Source: Chionis minor
Taxonomy: Eukaryota > Chordata > Aves > Charadriiformes > Chionididae
Reading direction: 5' to 3'
NCBI GenBank assembly: GCA_013398295.1
Contig: VZSF01008219.1
Location: 186,001-250,000, forward strand
DNA: 64,000 bases
The number at the start of each line of letters is the position of its first letter. Position 1 is the first letter of the stretch. Made by a program: the position numbers and the translations under genes. Below are positions 40,172 through 52,569 of the stretch, one piece after another. The notes below the pieces were generated by a model. The model was given only the letters and a program-made list of their open reading frames with translations. It was not told the DNA's origin and made no database searches.

Positions 40172-40189
40172 GGGGTTGGGGGGGGGAGG
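40172..40189 (+). repeat. Short G run
   Basis: GGGG, TT, nine G, A and GG follow in a row. It is too short for a standard four-run quadruplex with separate loops, though the nine-G run could be shared between two stacks. Confidence 0.6.
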
Positions 40190-42404
40190 TGTTAACTAGT
40201 TTATACAGACACGATGCTTCTTCAAATTGTTATTCTTGGCTTTGAAATACATCTGTTTGCCTGCAATAATTGGGTGCTACAAGAAAACAGAAACCACAAA
40301 AATCACTCATTTGCCTACAGAAAAAAGCATTTTCTTTCTAGAAGAAAGCAGAAGTTAACTAGGACAGCTCAGGTTTACCAAACCAGATTTGACAAACCAG
40401 CACTTTGTGAATGCACCCTTATGGTTTTTCCTGTGGTTACCACCCAGCCTACATTTTCAGTGTCACCCATGACACACTCTGGAGACGTGTGATTCCCTAA
40501 AGTGAAGTCAGATTCTAACATAATCCTGCATCTTACCCGCTCTCACATTGGACTTCTTCCCAATTTGCCTGCAGAGGCCAGAACAGTTTCCAAGAAAAGT
40601 ATTTTAAAATAAAAATAGAGGGAGGCATTGTGACCTCCAGAACGTAAACCAGGACATGAAAATCCAGTTCCAGCTTTGACATTAAATATTAATCGGAGAA
40701 GGTTGCTGTTTGGGGAAAAAGAAAAAAAAAACCACACACCACTCCACACACACAGATAAAACCCCTGACTCTTGAATCTCAAAGTGTTTTAGTTGCCACC
40801 CAAAACCAGAGTAAAAATCTGCATGTTCCAAACTTTAATTTCTATTCTTTTTAAATTAGCAAGACAGCTGTCACAATATAAGCCCTGCAAGAAAGAAGTC
40901 TTCAGGAAAAACAGAAAAGGAAAGGTAAAAATCTTGCTCTTTCACAACTCTATGTATTTGATTGATTTATGAGCTTTGCACTTTTGACATACACCACTTA
41001 GTCTCAACAGTTTGCAAAAGTCAAAGTCCAAAGAGCGTAGAATAAGTGAAGCAACAGAGAAATGGCCTGTTGAACGCTTAAATGCATCAATTTATTACCT
41101 GAACACACTTTTCTTATTTTGTTCTATGATTTCTAGAGACAACAGGTATCTTAAGGCCGTATGTTACCAGATCTTTAACTGTAACAATTGTAATACTGAA
41201 TTGGAACTGGGGAGCTATAACTAATTATGCACTAAATTGAACAGGCTTAATTGAAAATACTTTTTGGTAGTCTAACAAAGATACACACACAGGTGTTTTT
41301 GGATTAAACAGCCAGTCTAATGGTCAGTCTTGTTCCCATGCTGCCTTACCTCCACCCTAATCCTATCCATATAATAATCTGTACACATTTTTTCTGGGTT
41401 AATTTCTTGTCAGTTTAGTGAGTTTAATTGGCCAATGCAGGAATCACCCTGGTGCAATGGAAATGGCAGGCATATACTGCCTGGAGTGGGACTCTACCTT
41501 TCATAGGCAACTGTATTTTAGACCGGCTTAGCTCAACTCATAGAACTTTTTTCATAAGCATCCTAGCCCTTCTAGACTGCACAGCTTTTAGCTTCTTGGT
41601 TCTTCTATGTTAATTGAATCACTTATTTATTTGCAATATTCTCTTCCACTGAACTTCACAGTGGAGAAATTGGAAATAAAGAGGAATGAAAATAAGGAGA
41701 AAGAACTTTACCCTCTCTCTTTCCCCGTCTAGAAACATCAGAGATTATGCACATATTAAAAAAAATATTTTTTTTTCCTTTTTGTGACATATTTTGATTT
41801 TAGCACTGTTAAACTCACTGATCCTTTTTCAAAGCAAAATCAATGAAAAGTGCATGCACATGACACTAATGCTATTTAATTATGTAAATGCAGAAAACAA
41901 GACATGCCTCTTAAGCTTCCAAAACAGTTTGTGTCACTTTGAATCCATCCTGCCAAACTAATACCACAAAATATATTTAAAATATTAACTTTTCTGAAGG
42001 AGAAAAATAAAAAAAAAAAAATTAAGTTTAATTTAACTAACAGCCACCATGCTTTATCGCAATACTATAAATATGCAATGCATTTCTGTGGTTACAAAGC
42101 ATTCCATTTCAGCACATACAGATTGGAGAAATGAGGTACAAGCATTTTGGCCACCCTTTTTTAAAAGAGTAAGTCTGACTGCCCTAATACCTCAATTTTA
42201 TTCCATACAGTGGCAATATTTTTTCTAAGAGAACGCTATTGCAGTTGGCTTATCATGGCAGAAATGTTGTGAATAGCTTTGACAGACAGGAGTTTTGCAA
42301 TGAGAAGGTCATAGACTTAGTTTGGATCTTCCCTTGTCTGATTAGACAGAGAGTATTTTACCACAATTGGCTCTAGTCACTGACTGATTTTCATTCCCAA
42401 ATAC

Positions 42405-42615
42405 CTGTCATCACCGTCACTGATGCATTCAGGAAGAGCAAGACTACAGCCAAACAGCATGATGTGTTGATAGCAGCTGAGACGACTGAGATAACTGAAG
42501 AACTTCAGGAACTTTTCCATTTCAATACTTTTGACAATGGAAAGAACTGAAGTTACAGTGGTGTAGTTATATGGCAGCATTTGGCACTGGCTGTTGGTGA
42601 TAGTTATGCAGGCAC
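42405..42615 (-). CDS. CORIN: CORIN exon, first half of frizzled domain Fz1
   Basis: This 211-base exon encodes the N-terminal half of the first frizzled-like domain, 69 whole codons plus split codons at each end. The acceptor is TTTCACAG (AG at 42617-42616), and the donor is GACAG followed by GTATTT from 42404. It enters in phase 1 and leaves in phase 2, and the split AG joins T of the next exon to make Ser. Five cysteines are present, in the contexts SAC, SQC, LSC, FGC and PEC. Strong matches to human corin include SQCQMLPY, EMEKFLKFF, LSCYQHIMLFGC and DGDDS. One sequon, NYT, lies after MLPY; the human sequon just before SQC is absent. The human autocleavage residue Arg164 corresponds to Lys in SIVKSIEMEK. 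An in-frame ATG at the Met of QMLPY could be mistaken for a start, but the frame continues upstream to the acceptor. Confidence 0.95.
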
Positions 42616-45600
42616 CTGTGAAATCAAAACAATATATTTAGAATAAAAGTATCACCATTTAATAGTTGGTTCAAAGCATTTATTGAATTGCCTAGTCAGT
42701 ATATATGATATATAAGCAATGCCTGTACCTCACAGAAAAGACAACATTCCGTAATGCTACCATAATAGTGTCAAAAAATAAGTAAGAAAAAAAGCAATCT
42801 AGAGAAGCTTGGTAGCTTAGTTTTAAAAACCGAATAAACTCTTAGGTATTTTCACAATCCTCTGGCCCTCTACAAAACTGGACTAGAAATAACACAAAAC
42901 AAATTTCTTTCTGACACAAGTTGGATGAACATACAATAAGAAAAGCCTGGGTACAGCCAACTTTGGCTGAAACTAAGAATGGAAGTCATACAAAAAAATT
43001 AAGGCTAATTGGGTTCCAAAACTGCTCTGGTTCCTTGGAGGTATCTGATCTTTTAGGAGTACTCTTTGGCTGGACAACACAGTACTGAATTCAGCAATCA
43101 TGGCCAAGAAGACAGAATTTTATAGTAATTATGCAAGAATTTTTAAATGAAAAAGAGATGGCATGAGGGACTAAACCCAGGACCTGTCCTTGCAACAGAA
43201 TCCCGACCCATCTTCAGTTCTGTGCATGTTGCATTCCTGTAAAATGACATCAGTATTAATCCTAGGCACATCCATATCCTGGAACACTCTTCTGGAAAGC
43301 AGGTGCATGGGTTAGAACCTTGTCTTTTCAACACAGGTCCTCAATCCACCTCTCTGATTTTTTGTTGCATCATTCACCCAGCAAGTAAATTACAGTGCAA
43401 CAGATGAGTGTCCCACGGCCTCAACACCTCTGAGTCAAAAAGGATAATTTCAGGGTAATAGCAATTGTTGTATCACAGTGTTATACACATCCCAGATTCT
43501 CACTGCAGCAGTAACAAGTGCTATGGTCTTAAAAAAACTTCTCCAATAAATTAAGGAAAGCTATCTTGTGTCTGTACACATTTAGTTCTGCACAGGACTA
43601 ATGAGGTCAGGAACAGCACCCCGCTGGCTGGCTTACACCACACGGAGCCACAGAGCACAGATGCATCAGCCCTCTCCAAGCTTGCCCACGGACCTCTAAC
43701 CCAGCAGCAGGCAGATAGATCTTTATTGCTTTCTAAGGGACCTCTCAAGTTCCACACTTAATTACACTGACAAAAAGCCACAGATATAAGAATGCAGTAA
43801 ACCTCAAAATGCATAACTGTTTTACCAAATTGCTAAATTCTTCTCCATATGTGCAGACTAACTGCATTTTATGAGCGATATGGCACTGCAGTGCCAGAAG
43901 GCTAATCTCACTGATGGTATAACTATACTAGCACTGTATACTCGCACTAACTATGTTACAAACCAAAAAGGAAACAGAGCAGAGAAGAAGATAAATGCCA
44001 AACACACACAGAAAAGCCTCAACCTGTTTACTTCTTTTCTCTGGTAAAGGTATGTGAATTATGGGGAATACAAGGCATATAAACTAGTTTTGGCAATATG
44101 TAAGGGGGAAGGGGGGAAAGAACAGTGAATTAGAATAACAACATGTGAAAAAGCTGTTGATCAGAACAGCATGGTTCCTAATTATATGGGTCATTTCTGA
44201 CATTCATCTAAATTAAGATTTTTCTGTTTATCAGCAGCTATTGCCAGACAGACTCAACTGGCAAAAAAGAGCTTCCTTCTACTCCAACAATTGCAGTGCA
44301 ACTCTACAGTTTCATATTCAGTGCTGCTGCAACTAATTTAAACAACATATTTTCCCTTTCCCACTCTCCCCTTCAGATTGTTCCCAGATTGTCCTACCTA
44401 TGGACTGCATCTGCACTAAGTGAACTGCACTAGAAGACTGAGCTGACTGGAAATAACCACCTACATTCTTTCCCCAAACACAATGGTTCCGGCAACCCCA
44501 AAGAAATGCAACAGGAACTGCAGCTTAAGCTTGATTAATCATCTTAGTTTTAAAATGCTCAACCATCCCTATAATGCTAAGGTCATGATTCCTCCCACAA
44601 CAGTGGTTGTCATGTCTGGACGTTTTTGAGGCCATGCAATGAACTAGCTTTGGACATTAACCTGCCTGAGAAAAACAGCCTTTCCTCTCCTCTTCTGCCA
44701 CACTTTTAATTTTTTGGTGGGCACAAGGTGGAGGAGAGAAAGAGATAAAAAGTAAGTATTTCATTTGGATCAGATCACTGGGTTGAATAGCTTTTTGGCA
44801 GCAAAAACATTTATTGTATGCAGCCTGATTTTAATATCCCAGGTCAAGTTTCTGATATTTCAATTAGAAAATAATCTTTTTCATCAGAGCAACTTTTACA
44901 GAACATATTTAGGTAGCTTATGGAAAATGAAACAGTATTCAATTTGCAACAGTGATCACCACCCACTTTGTCACAGAACTTAGCTTAGTACACTCTCAGT
45001 ACTAACTCGAACAGTTGCAATCCATAAATTCACTGGTAAATCCTCAGTAAACCCAAGGAAAAATGGCAACATTAACTTGGCTCTTTCATGGTAAAAGCTC
45101 TACAAACGTGCAATGAAATCTCATCTTTAATCCTAAAATGTCTTGAAAATTCCTAGGAATCCCGTTAAAAAGAGCAAGCCCAAACCAACGCATCTATTCT
45201 ACTTACAAACTTGTCTACCGTGCCTACAGCAGCAATTTGCAGACTGCTTGATATGGGAATGACCTTCATCAAATCAATTTTTTTCGCATCCCAAGTTGCG
45301 AGGTTCTCCTGATCTTAAAAGGTCCTGTGACTCTGCTTAATTTTGCAATCTCATATGTGAGACATATGAAGCTATAGAAAGCCTTTTCTACCTCCTGTCC
45401 TGTTGATATTGAATATCTGGATTGTCCTGGGCTTTTGCTCCAGATCAAAGGAGCATGGCATTCCACCTAGCATCTGGTCTTTTCAGCAAAATTTCTTTCC
45501 AAAACTTATTACTGTCTTTAAAAACTTTAATACCTCTTTTAATTTACTATAACATCTTGGTATGTTTTTCATTTCAATTAAAACAGAAGATGGACAGATT

Positions 45601-46129
45601 TTCTTAGCCTCCCTATGAGTTTCTCATGTACAGTCTGCTTGGGACTGAACATCTGATTCAGCGTTTCAGGTGTTTTCTACATATCACAGGAAAAGCGCCC
45701 CAATGACTGATTTTCTTCTGACACACATAGTTGCCAGGAAGGAGGATCTGTCCTTTGGAATCCACCCAGCAGGGAAATCTGCAAATTGTTTTCTCCTTAG
45801 TTCAAATATCAGGAGTTAAAATCATCTCTTTCACAACAAAAGCATAGTCTCTGCAATTTTTTCACATGAATGCTAGCTTGAAAACATGATTTCCACAACT
45901 CATGGCAGCCTCCGTTTCCTGCTTGCCCAGTGTGTCCACCAGCTGGCTGTTCCCCTCTAAACACATTCTCAGGCCCTTTCTTGCATTTTTTTTTTCCACA
46001 CTCCTACAAAAGTGGCATACTTCTTCTCTCCCAGGACACATTATACCATAACAGAAAACATTAACCAGTCCTTACAGTACACAGTCACATTACGCTATTG
46101 AAGACAATAAAAAGGATACATACACATTC

Positions 46130-46248
46130 TGGAGGAAAAACACTGTCCTGCCAATGAGTCTCTCTCCCTCCCTCCTCTCCTTGAAGGTAGAGGTGAGGAG
46201 GAGCATCTGGCGTTTGCCTCAGTGGCCAGTCCGGCCCAAACCATGACA
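46130..46248 (-). repeat. Possible LTR fragment of an endogenous retrovirus
   Basis: Read on the minus strand from 46248, this begins TGTCATGGTTTGGGC and continues through GGCCACTGAGGC and a purine-rich GGAGAGGAGGGAGGGAG tract. Many bird endogenous-retrovirus LTRs begin with a TGTCATGGTTT-like sequence. The other LTR end, a target-site duplication and any internal retroviral genes were not found, so this could be a solo or partial LTR, or another GC-rich repeat. No viral coding sequence is visible. Confidence 0.35.
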
Positions 46249-47739
46249 AACACCAACATTTCTACAACTAGGAAGAGGGGTCTTTTGACCCCTTGGAAAA
46301 GTACAGTTAAATGCAGGATAGCAGATATTAAGAAATTTAAGAAACTAATTATATAATAAAAGATTAATAAAATCGAAGTCGTAGTGGTGTAATACTCCTA
46401 AGTTTAACGCTACACGAAAAGTAAGGCCTGAAGGAAAAGGTATTTTTTATTACACCACCTGATACAGGTAAAGCATTAGTAGCATTTCCATCAAAGGAAA
46501 ATTCAGCAGACAGATTATGATGGTTTATGAGCATATTCTGGTCTTGACAGTTCCACCAATGAATGGGGGGGAAGGTGTTTTAGTTCTTGCATATTTTTTT
46601 CACCAGCCAACTCTATACTCCATATTTCTGCATTATTTGAATATACATTCAAATAATTTTCCCCAAATCGAGTCTGGTTTGCACCTGATGGCAACTGGTA
46701 GGTGATCTCCCTTGTCTTTACCTCAGCCCATGAACTTTTCCATCTTATTTTCTCCCTCTGTCCTGTTGAAGGGAGGGAATGAGAGAGCAGCTAGGTGGAT
46801 ATCTGGCAGCCTGGCAAGGGCAACCCTCCATAACCTAATAAAAACATTCTTTCTTTTCAAATTCAAGTAACATGAAAGAATAATTGAAAACAGCAAAACA
46901 CTTCTGCAAAGGAGATTTACTTTCGACTCATGCATTGCTGTACTGTCTTTTTAAATCCTTTTTTTAGCTAGCCCAGATACCACTTAGCCACGTCAGATTT
47001 TGGTAATATTTATGTGCTTCTCACTGCATGAAGGTGCCCATGACAGGGAAGACAAACCTCATGCCGACCAAGCAGACCTTAAATAGAGATATTGGACTCA
47101 GAGTCATGTGGAAAAATTTCAGTGAAGTTGGGAGAGAAAGCCCAAGAGAAGAGGAAATTGTAGGTCATCTTTCTGTATGGAAGCCTAGATTCTTCCTAGC
47201 AAGGACGAGACAGGGACATATCAAAGATGCAGTAATGGAATAAGGTCCTTTGGATAGTTCCTACTACAGGATAAAATCCTGACGAGTTTCTGTGTTAGGT
47301 TACATTGATTATAAGGGTATAAACTGGAGGAAGACATAACACGGACAATCAAAATGAAGCTGTGGAAGGAAACATCTTTTAAAAAATCCGAAGTCTTCAA
47401 CTCTTTTCAAGTCTGATCAGCATCTCTGTATCATTTGTACTGTTTCATTCAGTATAAAATTCTCAATTCTTCCAGAAAGTACGCTGCTGCCTATTCTGCA
47501 GCTGTTTGTGTTAGGACATACTTTGAATCACAGTTTGAAGTCAATAATGAAAATTCGCAGTTTGGCCATACTACTCAAAATATAGCAGTCAAACTAAGTC
47601 ACAATTTTCTGCATACTTTCAGGTTGGATTCAGTTCAGTTGGCTTTGTTTTTAAATCAAGGAGTTAAGGATCTTTTATTTATTTCATTTTCTGCTTTCCC
47701 TTAATACTTCCCCTTCAAGACTCCTGAAAATGCTTGTCT

Positions 47740-48260
47740 TTCAGACATCTGTCCTAAATTTGCCATTGTAAATAGTAAGACAAAGAATGCATTTCATTTG
47801 TTCAACAATTTCAAGCTCTTCAGTGTCTGAATGATTCTTTCCATCTGTTGGAGACCCCTGCTGTCTTCTCCCCAGAATCTCTCTTATTCTGGATGCAGTG
47901 GAAATTACTCTTTATATGACTTAAACTCCCATGTAATTACATTTCCTTTCATTTTCCATCTTCACTTTCTGTATTACAGTGTCAGCTTCATTCTATAATT
48001 TCTACGATCCTGTGTTGTCAATACAGCTCTTATTTTCAGATAGAGTTTGTATGTTTCTATTTATGTACTTTCTCCCCTACCCACGACATAACAATCATTA
48101 CTCAAAATAAGTGCGTATTATCTTTCAATAATGAGTGCAATTATAGTGAGTGCAAATTATCTTTCAACACATCCCACCTTGCTTGTGGTTTTTATTTTCT
48201 TCTATTTGGATTTTATCCAACTTTTCTGCACTTAAAGTCTTATGGTTTAGGTAAGATTTT
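47740..48260 (-). mobile_element. Possible ancient LINE relic
   Basis: Short blocks such as AAGAATGCATTTCATTTGTT near 47784 and TTTGGATTTTATCCAACTTT near 48206 resemble the region upstream of the reverse transcriptase in old CR1/L3-type LINEs, in reverse orientation and plausible order. The resemblance is weak and based on recalled consensus; it may be chance in AT-rich DNA. Confidence 0.3.
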
Positions 48261-50384
48261 AAAAAATTGTTTACACATGAATTTTAAAAATACTTATGAG
48301 AGTGTAAGCTATTCAGATACAAACCATTTTTACCTTATTTTCAAATTTATAGTAACTGGGTGGTGGGTTTTTTTGCTTTGTTACCTTAGACCTAAAAAAA
48401 CATTACACTTATGTCTCTTATCCCTCAGTTACACTTTTTCCCCTCATGGAATGCTGAAACACTAAAAATACAAATACTGCAGATGCATTTTTATCTAAAT
48501 AACATACTAAACAGTGGTAACCAGGGTATCTCATCATCCTTCCAAAATAAAATCTAAATGAGAGGACAACGTTTGCTCTATAAGCTGTTCGAAACTATGT
48601 ATGTTAATGAAAACATTACAAATGAAAAGAGCATTCTTAACTTTATTTGCCTATATATTTTGAAGCACTAAACTGAATATTTAAGCCTGTCATATCAAAT
48701 TTAACCTCTTTCATTGGATGTCCAAAATAAGACATGCAGTTCTGAAAGACACTGAACGTTCACAATGCATAAAGTCTTAAATTAAAGCTTCATCTAATTA
48801 GAGGTGCACTACTCTAATAGGCACTACTTGGATGCGTCAAATCAGAGGTCACAGGTTTGGGCAAAGTTGCAGAGCCTCTCTGGCAGACCATGGAAAAGTA
48901 AGGGAATTCCTTCATTTAGCGCTGTGCTCAAGAGCCTGATTAAGAAACTGCTTAAAACTCTTCATATCCCTGCATGTGGGCTTAAAAAGGTAGCCATAGA
49001 ATAAACGGACACTTTTTTCAGAACTACTGAGCACCAGCAGACCCCATTCAAATCAACAGGAGAGGTAGGTGCCAACCACTTTTTGAAAAGCGCTGACTTT
49101 CGCAAGTTTGGAATTTCAATCTTGAGGCTAGACAGCTTCTCTGAGAGCATCTTTTAAGCACGTGCTGAAGTGCTTTCTGAATAGGGATTAATATAGCATA
49201 TGCTCAAGTGACGTTCTCAATATTTGCCTTCTCTTTTCAAATATGTCACTCTCTTGACCTCTGTAGCTCCTTAAGATTCAATGTGAGCCAAGACACATTG
49301 TCACCATAATACTGGAAAAATAAAAAGCTTGCTAAAGAGACATCTGTAAATGAAGCAGGTTCCAAAGTCTTCATGATAAGGAAAGTGATGTTAAAGAACT
49401 TAAAGTAACGCAATGAATGAAGAACAGCTCAACACTGTTTACTCATCGCTGGTTCCTGCCAGGATTCTCCTCAATTGCATGTATTCCTTTTGTATCTACT
49501 GAGGTACACTTGCACAAAATCAAAACAATATTTCAAACTTCCATTCAAACCGATGATTAAAGAGGAACATCATATAAATAATTCATGTCATCTGCCTTTA
49601 GTTAGCTCAAAACTTCTGTTAGGAAAATAGACACAATTCACTTCTGCAACAGTATTAAACAAGTAAAGTATTTTAGGATATCTGGATAGGAATAATTTTA
49701 AGAGCAATTCCATGCAAAAAAGAAGTTGTAGTCAACAAGAAGCTTATTTTATCAGAATCTCATGGTTCTTATGTTTCAGGCTTCAGAAGTTTTATTAACA
49801 GCTCCTGTGTAATCAATGCATCTGGTGCTTCCATCCCGATGTATAGCAACCCAAGCATGTAAATAATAGGACAAATAATACAAACACAGTTAAGAAATGC
49901 GTTCTTAGAGCAGAAGTTCTCAAGCGTTTTCATAATAGAGGCCACATCTTCATGGATTATCACACACACCTCCTTTCCCCCAAGCTGTTATTTCCCACAC
50001 CATATCACCATTTCGTAACGTCCCTAAGGCAGTTACAGCAGTTGCTTTTTTCCTGCTAAAACAATGTAGTGTGGGATTATGTCACTGTGATGGTTTACTT
50101 TTACAATCTCACCCCAGCTATCTACCAAATAGCCCAAAGGTTTCTTCACTAATGTACACCAGGTGACATTTTCCAATGTCTTACAACTAAAACCAAGGTC
50201 CTCTTAGACGAATAAGCATTACTTTTGACCCATTCACTTTGACTCCCTATTCACGAGATCACTGAAACTCAACTATCCACAAACTTATTCCCGCACTGCT
50301 TACACTCCATGGTCTGACATAGCTATATTGCTAAATTGTCCCTTTCACACTACAGCAAAATGGTTAGGTCGTTTATCATCTAAA

Positions 50385-50605
50385 ATACGGATATTAGGGA
50401 AAATTTCTTCACAGAAAGGGTTATCAGGTATTGGAATAGGCTCCCTCAGGGATGTGGCGGAATCACTGTCCCTGGAGGTATTTAAAAGACAGGTAGATGT
50501 GGTGTTTAGGGACATAGTTTAATGGTAGCTTTGGCAGTGTTAGGTTGATGGCTGGACTCGATGATCTTAAGGGTCCCTTCCAACCTAGACAATTCTATGA
50601 TTCTG
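50385..50605 (+). mobile_element. Short CR1 3' end
   Basis: A 0.22 kb CR1 tail antisense to CORIN. It begins at the DIRENFF-like codons (GATATTAGGGAAAATTTCTT), passes the end of the open frame and the 3' UTR, and ends at CCAACCTAGACAATTCTATG followed by ATTCTG. It belongs to the young subfamily seen at 51687, about 1.1 kb to the right, but has its own 3' end and so is a separate insertion. Confidence 0.92.
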
Positions 50606-51686
50606 CAATTTTATAAAGAGCAGAGAAAACGACAGAACAAGACTGGTCATCCTAGTTATATTTAGAAAGTATGTACTTCATTTAAGGACTGGGACACTTC
50701 AAGATGTCTTTAAAACTACCAGGTTCATAAGATCTTTTGCTAACAATGAGATAACTTCTTTTTAAACTTCTGAAAGAAGCCTCAATTTGCACGTGAGTTT
50801 GGGTTGTTAAATAACTGTGTTGGGCTGGACTTCATTAAAAATGCAAAAAATGCCACAACCAAGAGTGACAACATACATTTTAAGTTCCTGGTGCCTCTGA
50901 AAATTAAAAGGAAAGTCAAGCTTAATTAGCTTGTTCAGCACATCTTTTGTAGGCTTGCTTCTATGAGAACTAACCTATGGTTAATTCCAGTGTGGCATTC
51001 AACGCATTTTGCTTTGAATCATCTAAAGTGTTTTGAAAACCAAATTTCAGAGAAAAACAAAAAAATCCACAAACTTTATTACATCCACACTGATTTATCT
51101 TAGGAACCCATTGCCTTTCTAGAACTTCATATTAATTCCCAGCTAGCATAAGAACAATTTCATCAGTGGTAGAATCATCACTTACATGATATTTCTCATT
51201 TTCTTCACAATTGACAAACTATTTAGTTGTACCATGGAAAAAGAAAGTTCATACCTAAAAGTATCCATTAAGCACTCAGGAAGTGAAGGAAAAGACAATG
51301 GGAATACTTAACACTACACTCTGTTGTAAAAGCAAAATATAACAAACAACTGTCAACAGCAGTGTCACCATTTCTAACAGTCTCTCAGGACAAGACCAAA
51401 ATGTCATTGAGGAGCTGACAAATATTTCTGTCTCAAGGCTGTTACCATACTCAGTAATTTTTTGGTAAACACTGTGTCTGTAGCCAATGCAAAAGAAAAA
51501 GTATATTCAAAGAGCAATACATCCAGTACCAAAATGCAAAAATGATGAAGCAATGGAAAACAACATAAAAATCAGATTCCCTTCCATCTGTGAAAAATAG
51601 AAATTTGTCATTTGCTAGAACTGAGATCCCCTACAGTACACTGCAAAATGAAAACAAGGATCAAGAAGCACTTAAGTAAGAACCTT

Positions 51687-52569
51687 TGAGTGCACCCTCA
51701 GTAAGTTTGCAGACGACACCAAGTTGGATGGGAATATCGACTTACTTGAGGGTAGGAAGGCCTTACGGAGGGATCTGGACAGGCTGGATGGATGGGCCGA
51801 GGACAATGGTATGAAGTTCAACAAGGCCAGGTGCCAGGTCCTGCACTTGGGTCACAACAACCCCGTGCAGCGCTACAGGCTTGGGGAAGAGCGGCTGGAA
51901 ACTGCCTGGCAGAGAAGGACCTGGGGGTGTTGGTTGACAGCTGGCTGAATGTGAGCCAGTGGTATTGCCAAGAAAGGCAACAGCATCCTGGCCTGTATCA
52001 GGAATAGCATGGCCAGCAGGACTAGCGCAGTGATCACTTCCCTGTACTCGGCACTGGTGAGGCCCCACCTCGAATCCTGTGTTCAGTTTTGGGCCTCTCC
52101 CTACAAGAAAGACATTGAGGTGCTGGAGCGTGTCCAGAGAAGGGCAATGGAGCTGGTGAGGGGTCTAGAGAACAAGTCTTGTGAGGAGCGGCTGAGAGAA
52201 CTGGGGTTGTTCAGCGTGGAGAAAAGAAGGCTGAGGGGAGACCTTATCACTCTCTACAACTATCTGAAAGGAGGTTGTAGAGAGGTGAGGGTCGGTCTCT
52301 TCTCCCAAGTAACAGGCAATGCGACAAGAGGAAACGGCCTCAAGTTGCACCAGGGGAGGTTTAGTATGGATATTAGGAAAAAATTTTCATGGAAGGCGTT
52401 GTCAAGCAGTGGAACAGGCTGCCCAGGGAAGTGGTAGAGTGGCCATCCGTGGAGGTATTTAAAAGACATGGTGCTGAGGGACACGGTTTAGTGGTAACTT
52501 GGCAGCGTAAGAACTGGAATTGAGGATTTTAAAGGTCTCTTCCAACCGTAACAATTCTATGATTCTATA
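51687..52569 (+). mobile_element. CR1 LINE, 0.9 kb
   Basis: This copy is antisense to CORIN. It starts at TGAGTGCACCCTCAGTAAGT, immediately before the FADD box ([11 protein letters not shown]), and runs to the 3' end CAATTCTATGATTCTAT. Two frames cover it because of small deletions, one near 51955-51970 and another near 52385. It is nearly the same as the copy at 35320-36219 in reverse complement over about 0.85 kb, including the shared stretch GTGTTCAGTTTTGGGC. It has no endonuclease or N-terminal reverse transcriptase. Confidence 0.95.

Larger units (their letters stand above)
16902..42404 (-). other. CORIN: CORIN intron splitting Fz1
   Basis: This 25.5 kb phase 2 intron splits the Fz1 coding sequence between the fifth and sixth cysteines. 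It contains CR1 copies at 20310, 28782, 30262, 30766, 34552 and 35320, a MIR-like relic at 26035, a 20-base tandem duplication at 18533, a 12-base one at 22791, a repeat at the CR1 edge near 36224, and a G run at 40172. The stretches 16902-18532, 18573-20309, 21481-26034, 26141-28781, 30921-34551, 36281-40171 and 40190-42404 are AT-rich intron where I see no gene, RNA gene or clear repeat. Phase agreement of the flanking exons argues that no constitutive exon is hidden here. Confidence 0.88.

Noticed and set aside
42377..42580. 67-codon minus-strand frame as a small gene with its own start
   Set aside because: It is an internal CORIN exon; coding continues upstream of the ATG to a good acceptor, and the tail after 42405 is intron.
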